A DNA stretch of 64,000 nt from Pseudomonas fluorescens (GCF_902498065.1 NZ_CABVIR010000001.1:868001-932000), one strand, 5' to 3'. Shown: positions 10,583 through 19,503, counted from the stretch's first letter. A program made the numbers and translations. Notes: a model not told the origin generated them from the letters alone.

Positions 10583-10600
10583 AGTACTAAAGTAGTAATT
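10583..10600. promoter_or_regulatory. ped-island TACYAA motif, copy A
   Basis: AGTACTAAAGTAGTAATT is a near-palindromic TAC/GTA site upstream of the CxxCW gene. It is one of five similar sequences in promoter regions of this island (consensus TACYAARKNANNA) and a candidate site for AgmR or PedR2. Confidence 0.5.
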
Positions 10601-10626
10601 TTGCCATGTTTGATGGAGATCCAATT

Positions 10627-10719
10627 GTAGGAGCGAGCCTGCTCGCGATGAGGCCCTCACATCCGGCATTGATGTCGGCTGACACTCCGCCATCGCGAGC
10701 AGGCTCGCTCCCACAGGGG
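10627..10719. repeat. REP inverted pair
   Basis: GTAGGAGCGAGCCTGCTCGC and its inverted partner GCGAGCAGGCTCGCTCCCAC are separated by about 50 bp. The pair lies between the ABC permease end and the CxxCW promoter. Confidence 0.85.
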
Positions 10720-10730
10720 GATTTGGCTGG

Positions 10731-11522
10731 TCAGTTGCCTTTGCGTAAGGCAGCGTGTTGCGGGTTGAAGGTGAGCACGGCGAGCAGGGCAAACAACAAT
10801 GTCAGCCCCACACACACCGCCAGCGCCAACGGATTGAAGCGTTCATACAGTGCAAACCTCACCAGCTCCACCGCATGGGTAAACGGGTTCACGGCGCACA
10901 GCCAATACAACCACTCGCTCGACTCGCGCATCTTCCACAGCGGATACAGGGCCGACGACAGGAAAAACAGCGGGAAGATCACGAAATTCATCACCCCGGC
11001 GAAGTTTTCCAACTGACGGATGGCGTTCGACAGCAACAGGCCCAGCGCGCTGAGCATCAACGCCACCAGCAACAGCGCCGGCAAGGCGATCAACAGCCCC
11101 ATGGCCGGCGGTTGCACGCCGTACACCCAGGCAATCGCCAGAAAGGCGTACACCTGCAACAGCGAAATCAGCGACGTGGCCAACAATTTGCTGCACAGCA
11201 GAAACGTGCGGGGCAAGGGACTGGTGAGCAGCACGCGCATGCTGCCCATCTCCCGGTCGTAGACCATCGACAGCGAACCTTGCATGCCGTTGAACAGCAG
11301 AATCATGCAGGCCAAACCTGGAATGATGTAGACCTCGTAGGGAATGTAGGTGTCGTAGGGCTCAATGATCGCGATCCCGAGTGCTGCGCGAAAACCGGCG
11401 GCGAACACCAGTAGCCACAGCAACGGCCGGACAAGCGCGCTGAGAAACCGCGTGCGCTGCAACACAAAACGCAGCCATTCACGCAGCACGATGCCGCTGA
11501 AGCATTGCCAGTAAGCATTCAT
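10731..11522 (-). CDS. pedC: ABC-2 type permease of the PQQ-alcohol dehydrogenase system (PedC-like)
   Basis: This 263-residue inner-membrane protein has six predicted membrane segments (about 25-45, 60-85, 105-130, 140-165, 170-190 and 230-252) and the ABC-2 permease signature around FNGMQGSLSMVYDREMGSMRVLLTSPLP. ABC-2 permeases are exporters. The PedC-type family is found with PQQ alcohol dehydrogenases, and its cargo is unknown. The start codon overlaps the stop of the ATPase gene (ATGA), so the two are translationally coupled. Confidence 0.88.
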   Translation of the reverse strand: MNAYWQCFSGIVLREWLRFVLQRTRFLSALVRPLLWLLVFAAGFRAALGIAIIEPYDTYIPYEVYIIPGLACMILLFNGMQGSLSMVYDREMGSMRVLLTSPLPRTFLLCSKLLATSLISLLQVYAFLAIAWVYGVQPPAMGLLIALPALLLVALMLSALGLLLSNAIRQLENFAGVMNFVIFPLFFLSSALYPLWKMRESSEWLYWLCAVNPFTHAVELVRFALYERFNPLALAVCVGLTLLFALLAVLTFNPQHAALRKGN

Positions 11523-12250
11523 CGCACGGCTCCCGAGGTGGTCAAACGCGCGAAAGCCGAACCGAGGTCGCCGCCGTGTTCCAGGCTCAGGGCATCGGCT
11601 TGTCCACTGGCGACCAAGCGTCCTTGATGGAGAATCAGCAAGTCATCGCTCGGTTGCACCTCGTCCAGCAAATGGGTGGTCCAGAGCACACTGAGGTGTT
11701 GCTCGCGACACAAGCTGCGGATGTGTTGATTGAGCGCTAATCGACTGGCCGGATCGAGGCCGACGCTGGCCTCATCGAGCAGTAACAGGCGTGGCTCATG
11801 CAGCAGCGCACGGGCGATTTCCACCCGGCGACGATGGCCACCGTTCAGTTCGCGAACCCGTTCGCGACGGCGTTCGGTCAGCGTTTGCCGGGCCAGTTCG
11901 GCGTCGACCCGCAGGCTGGTCTGGCGGCGTGACATTCCATGCAGCGCGGCGTGATAACGCAGGTTTTGCTCGACGCTGAGGTCCAGGTCCAGGGTGCTTT
12001 GCTGAAACACCACACCCAGTTGCCTCAGCGCCGGGCGCGGCGCATTACGCAGCGAACAGCCGCCGACAACAATGTCGCCACGCTGCAAGTCATACAACCG
12101 CGTCAGCAGGGCGATCAGCGTCGATTTTCCTGCACCGTTGGGCCCCAGCAGCGCTGCAAAACGACCGGGCGCCAGGCTGAAACTCACCTGGCGCAACGCC
12201 TCCCGCGCGCCATAGGCAAAGCTCACGTCGCTGACTTCCAGTGCGTTCAT
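11519..12250 (-). CDS. ABC transporter ATP-binding protein, PQQ-alcohol dehydrogenase system
   Basis: This 243-residue cytosolic ATPase has Walker A GPNGAGKST (about residues 38-46), a Q-loop in VVFQQST, a signature-like LNGGHRRRVEIARAL, Walker B LLLLDEASVGLD and an H-loop in LWTTHL. It is the partner of the ABC-2 permease. The signature reads LNGGHRR rather than the usual LSGGQ-RR, a modest deviation. The ATG at 12250 overlaps the stop of the beta-propeller gene by 4 bp. An in-frame start seven codons earlier is possible but less likely. Confidence 0.9.
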   Translation of the reverse strand: MNALEVSDVSFAYGAREALRQVSFSLAPGRFAALLGPNGAGKSTLIALLTRLYDLQRGDIVVGGCSLRNAPRPALRQLGVVFQQSTLDLDLSVEQNLRYHAALHGMSRRQTSLRVDAELARQTLTERRRERVRELNGGHRRRVEIARALLHEPRLLLLDEASVGLDPASRLALNQHIRSLCREQHLSVLWTTHLLDEVQPSDDLLILHQGRLVASGQADALSLEHGGDLGSAFARLTTSGAVR

Positions 12251-13206
12251 GGCGTGACCACCACGCCCCACGGATAACGCCCGACCTTCACCGATTTGCT
12301 CACTTTGAGGCTGTCGACATCGATCACCGACACATCGCCGCTGACCCCATTGGTTGCCAACAATTGCTTCTGATCCGGGGTAAACGCCATCTGCCAGACG
12401 CGGCGGCCGACCAGCAGGTAATCAAGGATTTCCAAGGTCTTGGCATCGATCACCGCCACATGATTGGCCGGACCGAGCGCGACGAAACCATACTTGCCGT
12501 CGGCGCTGAGCTTGATGCCCACCGGTTGCACCTTGTCCGGGTGCACGCCTTTGATCTGGAAGGTCAGGGTCTTGAGCACCTGCCGGGTTGCGACGTCGAG
12601 GACCGTCACCGTGCCGCCGATTTCCGCCGAGGCCCACAGTTGTTTGCCATCGGGTGTGAACTCGACGAAACGCGGGCGCTGATCCACCAGCGTGCTGTCG
12701 GCCAGGGTCTGGGTGCTGGTGTCGATCCAGTGCAGCATGTTAGTGGTTTCGCTGGTGTTCACCGCCCATTTGCCATCGGGGCTGACCGCCATGCCTTCGG
12801 GTTCGACGCCGACGTTGATCTGGCCCAGCACCTTGGAGGTTTCGGTGTCGATCACGGTCACCAACGCATCGTCCTCGTTGGAAACGTAGAGCCAGCGATT
12901 GTTCGGGTGCAGGGCGAATTGCTCGGGGTCCTTGCCCGAGGGCAGTTCTTTGATGATTTTGCGCGTGGCCACGTCCATGACCTGCACCCGGTCCGAATCG
13001 CTGGCGCAGATGTACAGCAGCTTGTTGTCGTGGGACAACAACAGGCCGCGCGGGCGCTGGCCGACGGGCAGGGTGTCGGTGACTTGCAGGGTCTGCATGT
13101 CGATCAGGCTCAGGGTGTTGTCTTTCTCGTTCGAGACCCAGGCGGTGCTGGCCGCGGCGTGCCCGGCAGCGAGCAGCAGGGCACATGAAAGCAGGGTGCG
13201 GCGCAT
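12247..13206 (-). CDS. YVTN-family beta-propeller protein, PQQ-ABC system
   Basis: This 319-residue secreted protein has the signal peptide MRRTLLSCALLLAAGHAAA followed by about seven propeller blades carrying YVTN-type repeats (LYVSNEDDALVTVIDTETSKVLG, LLATNGVSGDVSVIDVDSLKV). It matches the PQQ-ABC-repeats family that travels with the ABC-2 exporter. The periplasmic role is unknown; it could be a partner scaffold or adaptor. It overlaps the ATPase start by 4 bp and lies 35 bp after the binding protein, so all belong to one transcription unit. Confidence 0.88.
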   Translation of the reverse strand: MRRTLLSCALLLAAGHAAASTAWVSNEKDNTLSLIDMQTLQVTDTLPVGQRPRGLLLSHDNKLLYICASDSDRVQVMDVATRKIIKELPSGKDPEQFALHPNNRWLYVSNEDDALVTVIDTETSKVLGQINVGVEPEGMAVSPDGKWAVNTSETTNMLHWIDTSTQTLADSTLVDQRPRFVEFTPDGKQLWASAEIGGTVTVLDVATRQVLKTLTFQIKGVHPDKVQPVGIKLSADGKYGFVALGPANHVAVIDAKTLEILDYLLVGRRVWQMAFTPDQKQLLATNGVSGDVSVIDVDSLKVSKSVKVGRYPWGVVVTP

Positions 13207-13241
13207 GGCAGATTCCTTATTGTTGTCGTTGTTGTGGACGA

Positions 13242-14426
13242 TCAGGGAAAGCGGCAGCTGACTTCGGGCTTGTCGTAACCGAGGCTGTCCATTTCATTGA
13301 AAGGGTGCAGAAAGCCGTCCTGCGGCGAGGTGCTGACCAGCGCCCGTGGCTGGACGATGGGGATCGGCTGGCGCAACTGGCCGTTCCACGGGCGATAACT
13401 GAGCTTGCGACCCTTGAAACCATCCAGCGGCAATTGATCGCTGATTTCCAGGTTGCGGATCGCCATCGGATCGGTCTGACGCAGTTTGCTCACGGCGCTG
13501 GCGATACTGCGCACGGCCATCCACGCGGCAAAATCGCGGTCGTTCATCCAGCGCCCGGCCATGGCTTCGAAGCGCTTTTGCAATTGGGCGGCGCCGTAGG
13601 TTTCCACGGTCTTGTGCCAACCCACCGGGGTCAGGCCTTGAGTGCCGGCCACCGGGCGCGGATACCAGGTCTGGTAGGGCACGTATTCGCCGAAGTCACC
13701 GCGCTCATCGGCCACCAGCACCACGTCGTACTCCGCGGTCTGGGTGAACAGGGGCATGTCGGCCTGGGCGCTGCGGCGCTGGTCGTTATCGAAACTCCAG
13801 GCTTTTTCCGCGACCAGTTGCACGCCGAAGCGCTTCGCCGCGCGACGCAGGGCGGCGGCATAGGCTTGATCGTCGGCGGTCGGGCCGACGATCAGCAGCG
13901 CCCGCTGCCATTTGCGCACCACCAGAAACTGCGCCAGCGCATCGGCCAGCATCGCCCGGCTTGGCAGCGTGTGCAGCACGTTTGGCAAGCAGTCGGTGGT
14001 GCGCAAGCTGTCATCCGGGCTACCGGCGTTGAACAGCAAACTGTCAGGCAGAGCCGCGCTGAGTTGGCGCAGGCTGGCCACTGGCGCGTTCACCACAAAC
14101 AGGCGCAGACCTTGCGCGTGTTGAGCCTTGGCCGCTTCAAGCAAGGCCTCCGGGCTGTCGGCGTTGACGCTGGCCAGGCTGTAACTGTGATTGAGAAAAC
14201 GCCCGGTGCTGTTGCTGTCTGTGATCGCCAGTTCGGCGCCACGCCCTCCGGCATCGATCGGCTCGGGAATCACGTTGGACAGTAGCGGCCCCGGATCAGG
14301 GCGATAACCCAGGTAGCCGATCTGCACCTGCAAGGGCGCGTCGGCCGCCTGACTCTGGGTCGCCAGCCCCGCAGCGCAGGCAATCGCCAGCAGGTAGATC
14401 AGGGCGTAAGGGGCAAGCTGGCGCAT
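13242..14426 (-). CDS. ABC transporter substrate-binding-like protein, PQQ-alcohol dehydrogenase system
   Basis: This 394-residue periplasmic-binding-protein-like product has a signal peptide (MRQLAPYALIYLLAIACAAGLATQSQA). Its two-lobe architecture resembles branched-chain amino-acid binding proteins (type I PBP), with LLIVGPTADDQAYAAALRRAAKRFGVQ in the first lobe and VVLVADERGDFGEYVPYQTW in the second. It heads the operon that encodes the propeller, ATPase and permease. Association of a binding protein with an ABC-2 exporter is unusual, and the ligand is unknown. The start at 14426 gives the cleanest signal peptide. A TACYAA motif lies 77-94 bp upstream. Confidence 0.85.
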   Translation of the reverse strand: MRQLAPYALIYLLAIACAAGLATQSQAADAPLQVQIGYLGYRPDPGPLLSNVIPEPIDAGGRGAELAITDSNSTGRFLNHSYSLASVNADSPEALLEAAKAQHAQGLRLFVVNAPVASLRQLSAALPDSLLFNAGSPDDSLRTTDCLPNVLHTLPSRAMLADALAQFLVVRKWQRALLIVGPTADDQAYAAALRRAAKRFGVQLVAEKAWSFDNDQRRSAQADMPLFTQTAEYDVVLVADERGDFGEYVPYQTWYPRPVAGTQGLTPVGWHKTVETYGAAQLQKRFEAMAGRWMNDRDFAAWMAVRSIASAVSKLRQTDPMAIRNLEISDQLPLDGFKGRKLSYRPWNGQLRQPIPIVQPRALVSTSPQDGFLHPFNEMDSLGYDKPEVSCRFP

Positions 14427-14502
14427 AAGGCACTCCACGACGGTTAGCGCCAGCATAGGAAGCCTGAGGACAGGATGAAATATGCAGAAAGTACCAGTGA
14501 GG

Positions 14503-14520
14503 CAGTACCAAGGTAGTAAC
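14503..14520. promoter_or_regulatory. ped-island TACYAA motif, copy B
   Basis: CAGTACCAAGGTAGTAAC lies in the gap between the divergent ABC binding protein and the pedS2 unit. Its TAC/GTA halves are almost perfectly inverted. It could serve either direction. Confidence 0.55.
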
Positions 14521-14583
14521 TCGCCGTGGGCGGCGCGGTTTTAGCATGGACAACAACGGCCATCATTCTGGAGAAGATCGATC

Positions 14584-14706
14584 ATGCGTATTCTCAAAGC
14601 GCTGCTCCTGCCGTTGCTGCTGATCCTGAGCCTGATCGGCATCGACAAACTCCACGGCCCGCGCCCCGCGTCGCTGCCGGTTTTGCCCGCGACGCCGGGG
14701 CGCTAG
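14584..14706 (+). CDS. 40-residue membrane peptide upstream of pedS2
   Basis: This small open frame encodes MRILKALLLPLLLILSLIGI, then DKLHGPRPASLPVLPATPGR. It is a basic N-terminus, one strongly hydrophobic helix (residues 4-20) and a proline-rich tail. The stop TAG ends at 14706 and the pedS2 ATG starts at 14709, so only two bases separate them. This spacing suggests translational coupling. The composition fits a single-pass membrane peptide or an uncleaved signal anchor with a periplasmic tail. Function is unknown; partnership with the PedS2 sensor is an inference from position. Confidence 0.6.
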   Translation: MRILKALLLPLLLILSLIGIDKLHGPRPASLPVLPATPGR

Positions 14707-14708
14707 GC

Positions 14709-15971
14709 ATGTCAGCGCTGTGGCGGATCAACCTGTGGGTCTGCGGATTCTTCACTCTGGTCACCCTGGCGTGCATGGGCTTGCTGGTGCATCAGGCGCT
14801 GGCGGATGTGGAGCGTGAGCTGCAATCCGCCGAGGCGGTGGTCGAATATTTGAGCGAAACCGCCGAGCGTGATCCCGTCAGCCTGCAACCACGGCTGACG
14901 CAAAGTCTGCGTCACGTGCGGGTGCACTGGCTCGAACCGGGCGAGGCGGCACACCCTTCGATGCAGGACGGGCTGGACGCCTGGCTCGGGCGATTGCTGT
15001 TTGCCGAGGCACGGCACGGCGTGCGGGTGCTGGATCTGCAGGATGGCCGACGCGTGCAGATCGCGGTCGACCCACGGGATGAAATCGATGAGGTCTGGGA
15101 TTCCCTCCAACAATTACTGAGCCTGTGTGGCCTGGCGTTATTGTCGAGTCTGTTGACCATCCGCTGGGCCGTGCGCCGGGGCATGGGGTTGCTCGACGAG
15201 TTGCTGCGCGCGTTGCGGCAGGTCTCCGGCGGCCAGCTCAAGGTGCGATTGCGTGCGCAGGGGCTGCCGGAAGCGCGGCAACTGGCGACGCATTTCAACC
15301 GCATGACCGAAGCACTGGAACAGGCACGCGCCGACAACACGCAACTGACCCAGACGTTACTGGCGGTGCAGGAACAGGAGCGCACTCATCTGGCGCAGAC
15401 CCTGCACGACGATCTCGGTCAATACCTGGCGGGGATTCGGGCTCAGGCCTGTCTGTTGCGCTTGGTCGCTGATCAGCCTGACACCGTGGAGCGCACGGTG
15501 CGTGAGCTGGAACACAACTGCGAACACCTGCAACAAGGTTTCAGAGCGCTGGTGCACGACCTCTATCCGGTGGTGTTGCAGCACCTGCCGCTGGCCGAAG
15601 CCCTTGGGTTGCTGGTGGAACAATGGCAAGCCCGACAAGGGATCGATTGCCGGTTACGGGTCAGCGCGCACTTGCCGACGTTGTCCGCGCCGGACAAGAC
15701 CCACCTCTACCGTCTGTTGCAGGAAGCCTTGACCAACGTTGCCCGTCACGCCGGTGCCAGCGAAGTGCGGGTGCGTCTGCACCATCGCGGCGGGCAGTTG
15801 TGCTTGCTGGTGCGTGACAACGGTTGCGGCGCACTCCAGCCGCAGCGACGGGGAGTCGGTTTGTATTCGATGTTCGAGCGCGCCCGCAGTCTGGGCGGCG
15901 ACCTACGCATTATCAGCCACCCCGGCGCCGGTTGGGCGCTGGCCTTGAGCATGCCTTTGGAGGCTTCATGA
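14709..15971 (+). CDS. pedS2: sensor histidine kinase PedS2
   Basis: This 420-residue inner-membrane kinase has TM1 at about 8-30, a periplasmic domain at about 32-134, TM2 at about 135-153, a HAMP domain (to about 205), and a HisKA_3 box TLHDDLGQYL with H233 as the likely phosphorylation site. The HATPase follows, with LLQEALTNVARHAGAS and DNGCG. PedS2 in P. putida controls the switch between the Ca enzyme PedE and the lanthanide enzyme PedH. Just before TM2 lies an acidic run, DPRDEIDEVWD (residues 121-131), that could bind a trivalent metal (inference). The stop overlaps the pedR2 start (ATGA). Confidence 0.9.
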   Translation: MSALWRINLWVCGFFTLVTLACMGLLVHQALADVERELQSAEAVVEYLSETAERDPVSLQPRLTQSLRHVRVHWLEPGEAAHPSMQDGLDAWLGRLLFAEARHGVRVLDLQDGRRVQIAVDPRDEIDEVWDSLQQLLSLCGLALLSSLLTIRWAVRRGMGLLDELLRALRQVSGGQLKVRLRAQGLPEARQLATHFNRMTEALEQARADNTQLTQTLLAVQEQERTHLAQTLHDDLGQYLAGIRAQACLLRLVADQPDTVERTVRELEHNCEHLQQGFRALVHDLYPVVLQHLPLAEALGLLVEQWQARQGIDCRLRVSAHLPTLSAPDKTHLYRLLQEALTNVARHAGASEVRVRLHHRGGQLCLLVRDNGCGALQPQRRGVGLYSMFERARSLGGDLRIISHPGAGWALALSMPLEAS

Positions 15972-16609
15972 ACATTCTGCTGGTGGATGACCATGCGGTG
16001 GTCCGTCAGGGCTACGCGAGTTTGTTGCGCGCGTTGTTGCCGGCGATGGAAGTGCGTGAAGCCGCAACGGGTGAAGAGGCGCTGACCAAGGTTCAGGAAG
16101 CCGTGCCGAATCTGGTGATCATGGATTTCGGTTTGCCGGGAATCAGCGGGCTGGAAACCACGCGCCGGTTGCGACAGCGTCTGCCGCAATTGCGCGTGCT
16201 GTTTTTCAGCATGCACGATGAGCTGCCGTTGGTACGCCAGGCGCTGGACGCGGGCGCCTCGGGTTACCTGACCAAAAGCTCGGCCCCGGATGTGTTGATC
16301 GAGGCCGTGCGGCGCATCCTTGCCGGCCACGCCTATATCGAACAACCGCTGGCCACTCAATTGGTCTGTCACCCGCAACAGGACGACGCCAGTGATCCGC
16401 GTTTGCAGAGCATGACCCAGCGTGAGCTGGAAATTTTCGTGATGCTTGCCAAAGGCACTCCGGCCCGGTTGATTGCCGAGCAGTTAAGCATCAGCAGCAA
16501 GACCGTCTCCAATCACCTGACGTTGCTCAAGAGCAAATTGCAGGTCAGCTCCCATGCCGAACTGGTGCATCTGGGGATTGATATGGGGGTGGTGCGCAAG
16601 GCGATGTGA
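15968..16609 (+). CDS. pedR2: NarL/LuxR-type response regulator PedR2
   Basis: This 213-residue regulator has a receiver domain (1-120: DDHAVV, phospho-acceptor D53 in VIMDFGLPG, the K in YLTKSS) and a LuxR helix-turn-helix (about 145-205: MTQRELEIFVMLAKGTPARLIAEQL). In P. putida, PedR2 activates pedE when no lanthanide is present and relieves repression of pedH when it is. The 4-bp overlap with pedS2 shows the pair is translated together. It is distinct from AgmR: the two share the architecture but differ in sequence. Confidence 0.9.
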   Translation: MNILLVDDHAVVRQGYASLLRALLPAMEVREAATGEEALTKVQEAVPNLVIMDFGLPGISGLETTRRLRQRLPQLRVLFFSMHDELPLVRQALDAGASGYLTKSSAPDVLIEAVRRILAGHAYIEQPLATQLVCHPQQDDASDPRLQSMTQRELEIFVMLAKGTPARLIAEQLSISSKTVSNHLTLLKSKLQVSSHAELVHLGIDMGVVRKAM

Positions 16610-16629
16610 CTCTATCCACCGCAGAACCC

Positions 16630-16720
16630 TGTGGGAGCGGGCTTGCTCGCAATGAGGGCCTTCCATCCACAATTGATGTCGACTGACAGGCCGCCATCGC
16701 GAGCAAGCTCGCTCCCACAG
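16630..16720. repeat. REP inverted pair
   Basis: GTGGGAGCGGGCTTGCTCGC and the inverted GCGAGCAAGCTCGCTCCCAC occupy most of the gap between the convergent pedR2 and pentapeptide-repeat genes. Confidence 0.85.
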
Positions 16721-16728
16721 GAGAGGGG

Positions 16729-17379
16729 TTACTTGTTCCATGTCGTTGGGCAACCGGTGCAACCCTCCATATTTGCATCCTGAAAATTCGCATAATGCTG
16801 GCGCGAACCATTGAGGTTCGCCTGCTCCAGGTTGCTTTCGCCAAACTTGGCTTCCTGCAGATTGGCATCGCGCAGATCCGCGCCTTTGAGATCAGCCTTG
16901 CTTAACCAGGTCATTTCCAGATCGGCCGCCCGCAGGTTGGCGTTGTGCAGTTTGGCGCCGGAGAGGCGGGCGAATTGCAGGTAGGCGCCGCTGAGGTTGG
17001 CGTCCTGAAATTGTGCGCCCTGGGCAAACAGGCCCCAACCCTGGATCGCCATCAACGAGGCACCGCTGAAGTCGGCCAGGCGCAGGTTGCTCTGTTGCAG
17101 GCTGGCGCGGGTCAAGTTGGCGCCTTGCAGTTGGGCTTTTTCCAGATTGGCGAGGTCGAGGCGGGCGTGGCGCAAGTCGGCATCGCGCAGGTCGGCGCCG
17201 CTGAGGTTCATGTTGCGCAGGTCCTGATTGCTCAGGTTGGCGCCTTTGAGGTTGGCGCCGGGGCATTGGCTGTGCTCGGCGAGGGTGCAGCCGTTGATGA
17301 TCAACGGGGCTTCGTCGCCGTCATCGGTGGCGTAAGCCGTGGCAACGCTTAATAGAAGCAGTAGAGGCAGACAGTTCAT
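16729..17379 (-). CDS. secreted pentapeptide-repeat protein
   Basis: This 216-residue protein has a signal peptide (MNCLPLLLLLSVATAYA) and about 25 tandem A(D/N)Lxx repeats (NLKGANLSNQDLRNMNLSGADLRDADLRHA and onward), which form a right-handed quadrilateral beta-helix. Two Cys residues sit near the start (GCTLAEHSQCPG) and two near the C-terminus (MEGCTGCPTT), likely disulfides. It lies downstream of pedE on the same strand, and a homologue occupies the same position in the P. putida ped cluster. Function is unknown; a periplasmic scaffold or stabilising partner is possible. Confidence 0.85.
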   Translation of the reverse strand: MNCLPLLLLLSVATAYATDDGDEAPLIINGCTLAEHSQCPGANLKGANLSNQDLRNMNLSGADLRDADLRHARLDLANLEKAQLQGANLTRASLQQSNLRLADFSGASLMAIQGWGLFAQGAQFQDANLSGAYLQFARLSGAKLHNANLRAADLEMTWLSKADLKGADLRDANLQEAKFGESNLEQANLNGSRQHYANFQDANMEGCTGCPTTWNK

Positions 17380-17400
17380 GGCGAAGTCTCTGGGGCCCTT

Positions 17401-17500
17401 GTGGGAGCGGGCCTGCTCGCGAGGGTCGTCAACGAAGACGCGGGGCGTCTGGTGCCCCGTGGCAGTCTCAGGTCCATCGCGAGCACGCTCGCTCCCACAG
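17401..17500. repeat. REP inverted pair
   Basis: GTGGGAGCGGGCCTGCTCGC and the inverted GCGAGCACGCTCGCTCCCAC are separated by about 60 bp, between pedE and the pentapeptide-repeat gene. Confidence 0.85.
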
Positions 17501-17526
17501 AGGTTGGCGGTGGGTGGGGTAGTGGT

Positions 17527-19419
17527 TTACTTCTGTGCGGTCTGGTTATCCCAGCTCGGAATCTTGAACACCCAGAACGACCCGCCCTGAGCCACCGGTT
17601 TGGTCAGCTCGGCCATGTCGCCACCCCACAACGGCACCGCGCCGCCATAGCCGACAGTCACGCCGATATACTGCTCGCCGTCCTGTTCCCAGGTGACCGG
17701 CGGCGAGACGATGCCGCTGCCGGTCTGGAACTTCCACAGCTCCTTGCCGGTTTTCGCGTCGAAGGCCTTGAAGAAACCGTCGCCGGTACCGGTGAATACC
17801 AGGTTGCCTTTGGTCGCCAGCACGCCGGCCCACAGTGGCAGCGCCTCCTTGTGCTCCCACACCACTTTGCCCGTAGTCGGGTTCATCGCACGCAAGGTGC
17901 CGACGTGATCGTCGTACATGCGTTTGATGCGGAACCCCATGCCCAGATAGGCCGAACCTTTTTTGTAGTTGACCTCTTCGGTCCAGTATTCCTCTTTCCA
18001 TTGGTTGCCCGGAATGTAGAACAACCCGGTGTCCTGGCTGTAGGCCATCGGGTTCCAGTTTTTGCCGCCAAGGAACGGCGGCGAAACTTCAACCGGTTTG
18101 CCTTTGGTTTCGCCCGGCAGCGGTTTCGCCGGACGCTGGCCTTCGTTCTCGACCGGGCGCCCGGTCTTCAGGTCAATGTGGCTGGCCCAGGTGATGTTGT
18201 CGACGAAGGGGAAGGCGTTCTGCAATTTGCCGTTGTTGCGGTCGACCACGTAGAAGAAACCGTTACGGTCCGCGTGGCCGGTGGCCTTGACCGTTTTACC
18301 GTCCTTGTCCTTGTAGTCGAACAGCACCAGCTCGTTGTTGCCGGAGAAATCCCAGGCATCGTTCGGCGTGTGCTGGTAGAACCATTTCACTTCGCCGGTG
18401 CTTGGATCGACGCCGACCTGGCCCGAGGTATAGAGGCTGTCGTAATCGTGCGGGTTGCCGTCCTTGGAAGTGCGCGCCCAGGTGTTCCACGGACCAGGGT
18501 TGCCGGCGCCGACGATGATGGTGTTGGTTTCCGGATCGAAACTGGCGCTTTGCCAAGGGGCGCCTCCGCCGTGGCTCCAGGCTTCGACCTTGCCGGTTTC
18601 GGTGGTCGGATCGTTCGGCCAGGACGGCGCCTTGACGTCGCCGGTCGGGGTGCTGTCCTTGCCGTTCAAGCGGCCCATGTGGCCTTCGACAAAGGGGCGC
18701 ATCCACACTTCTTCGCCGGTGTCCGGGTCGCGGGCAAACAGTTGCCCGACCACGCCGAACTCATCGCCGGAACTGCCATGAATCAGCAGCACCTTGCCGC
18801 TGGTCTTGTCTTTGATCAGCACTGGCGCGCCGGTCATGGTGTAGCCGGCGGCGTGGTCGCCGAATTTCTTGTTCCACACCACTTTGCCGGTGTTCTTGTC
18901 CAGCGCGATCAGGCGTGCGTCGAGGGTACCGAAGTAGATCTTGTCGCCATAAATCGCCGCCCCGCGATTGACCACATCGCAGCACGGACGAATGTTGTCC
19001 GGCAGGCGATGGTTGTAAGTCCACAGGCGCTTGCCGGTCTTGGCGTCGAGGGCAAACACCCGCGAGTACGAACCGGTGACGTACACCACGCCGTCACTGA
19101 CGATGGCCTGGGATTCCTGGCCGCGCTGTTTCTCGTCGCCAAACGAATAGGACCAGGCGGGCGTCAGTTTGAATACGTTCTTGTCGTTGACCTTAGCGAG
19201 CGGGCTCCAGCGCTGGGCGTTGGTGCCCATGCCGTATTGCAGAACGTCCTTGGTGGTCAGGTGATCGTTGGCAATGTCTTCCCAGCTCACGTTGTGCGTC
19301 GGCTTCGCCGGTTCGGTCGCGGCTTGGCCGGCAGCGCTCAGGGACAGGCTGCTCACCAGCAAAAAGGCTTGCACGGCGAGGGTCAAAGGGGAAAGGGCGG
19401 GTAGCGATCTTATTGTCAT
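17527..19419 (-). CDS. pedE: PQQ-dependent alcohol dehydrogenase, calcium type (PedE/ExaA)
   Basis: This 630-residue periplasmic quinoprotein oxidises primary alcohols and aldehydes and passes electrons to a cytochrome c. It has a signal peptide ([33 protein letters not shown]) and the eight-bladed propeller with W-motifs. The vicinal cysteines are in RPCCDV, and the catalytic base is D357 in AWDFSGNNE. The residue two positions after it is Ser (S359), not Asp. In this family Asp there marks lanthanide enzymes, so this is the Ca-type enzyme. It is divergent from cytochrome pedF over 254 bp, which contain a TACYAA motif and a GGGAA-TTCCC palindrome. Confidence 0.95.
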   Translation of the reverse strand: MTIRSLPALSPLTLAVQAFLLVSSLSLSAAGQAATEPAKPTHNVSWEDIANDHLTTKDVLQYGMGTNAQRWSPLAKVNDKNVFKLTPAWSYSFGDEKQRGQESQAIVSDGVVYVTGSYSRVFALDAKTGKRLWTYNHRLPDNIRPCCDVVNRGAAIYGDKIYFGTLDARLIALDKNTGKVVWNKKFGDHAAGYTMTGAPVLIKDKTSGKVLLIHGSSGDEFGVVGQLFARDPDTGEEVWMRPFVEGHMGRLNGKDSTPTGDVKAPSWPNDPTTETGKVEAWSHGGGAPWQSASFDPETNTIIVGAGNPGPWNTWARTSKDGNPHDYDSLYTSGQVGVDPSTGEVKWFYQHTPNDAWDFSGNNELVLFDYKDKDGKTVKATGHADRNGFFYVVDRNNGKLQNAFPFVDNITWASHIDLKTGRPVENEGQRPAKPLPGETKGKPVEVSPPFLGGKNWNPMAYSQDTGLFYIPGNQWKEEYWTEEVNYKKGSAYLGMGFRIKRMYDDHVGTLRAMNPTTGKVVWEHKEALPLWAGVLATKGNLVFTGTGDGFFKAFDAKTGKELWKFQTGSGIVSPPVTWEQDGEQYIGVTVGYGGAVPLWGGDMAELTKPVAQGGSFWVFKIPSWDNQTAQK

Positions 19420-19503
19420 GGTTGCAGTTCCCAGTGGAGGTTTTGGCCTGCACAGGGTGGTGCGTTCGACGGGGTGGCGAATACGGAAAAAGTCCCGCTG
19501 TTG

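Noticed and set aside
17401-19404. Long plus-strand open frame (about 667 codons) opposite pedE
   Set aside because: It is antisense to a clear quinoprotein gene; high GC and codon bias of pedE create stop-free shadows, and the translation has no recognisable motif.
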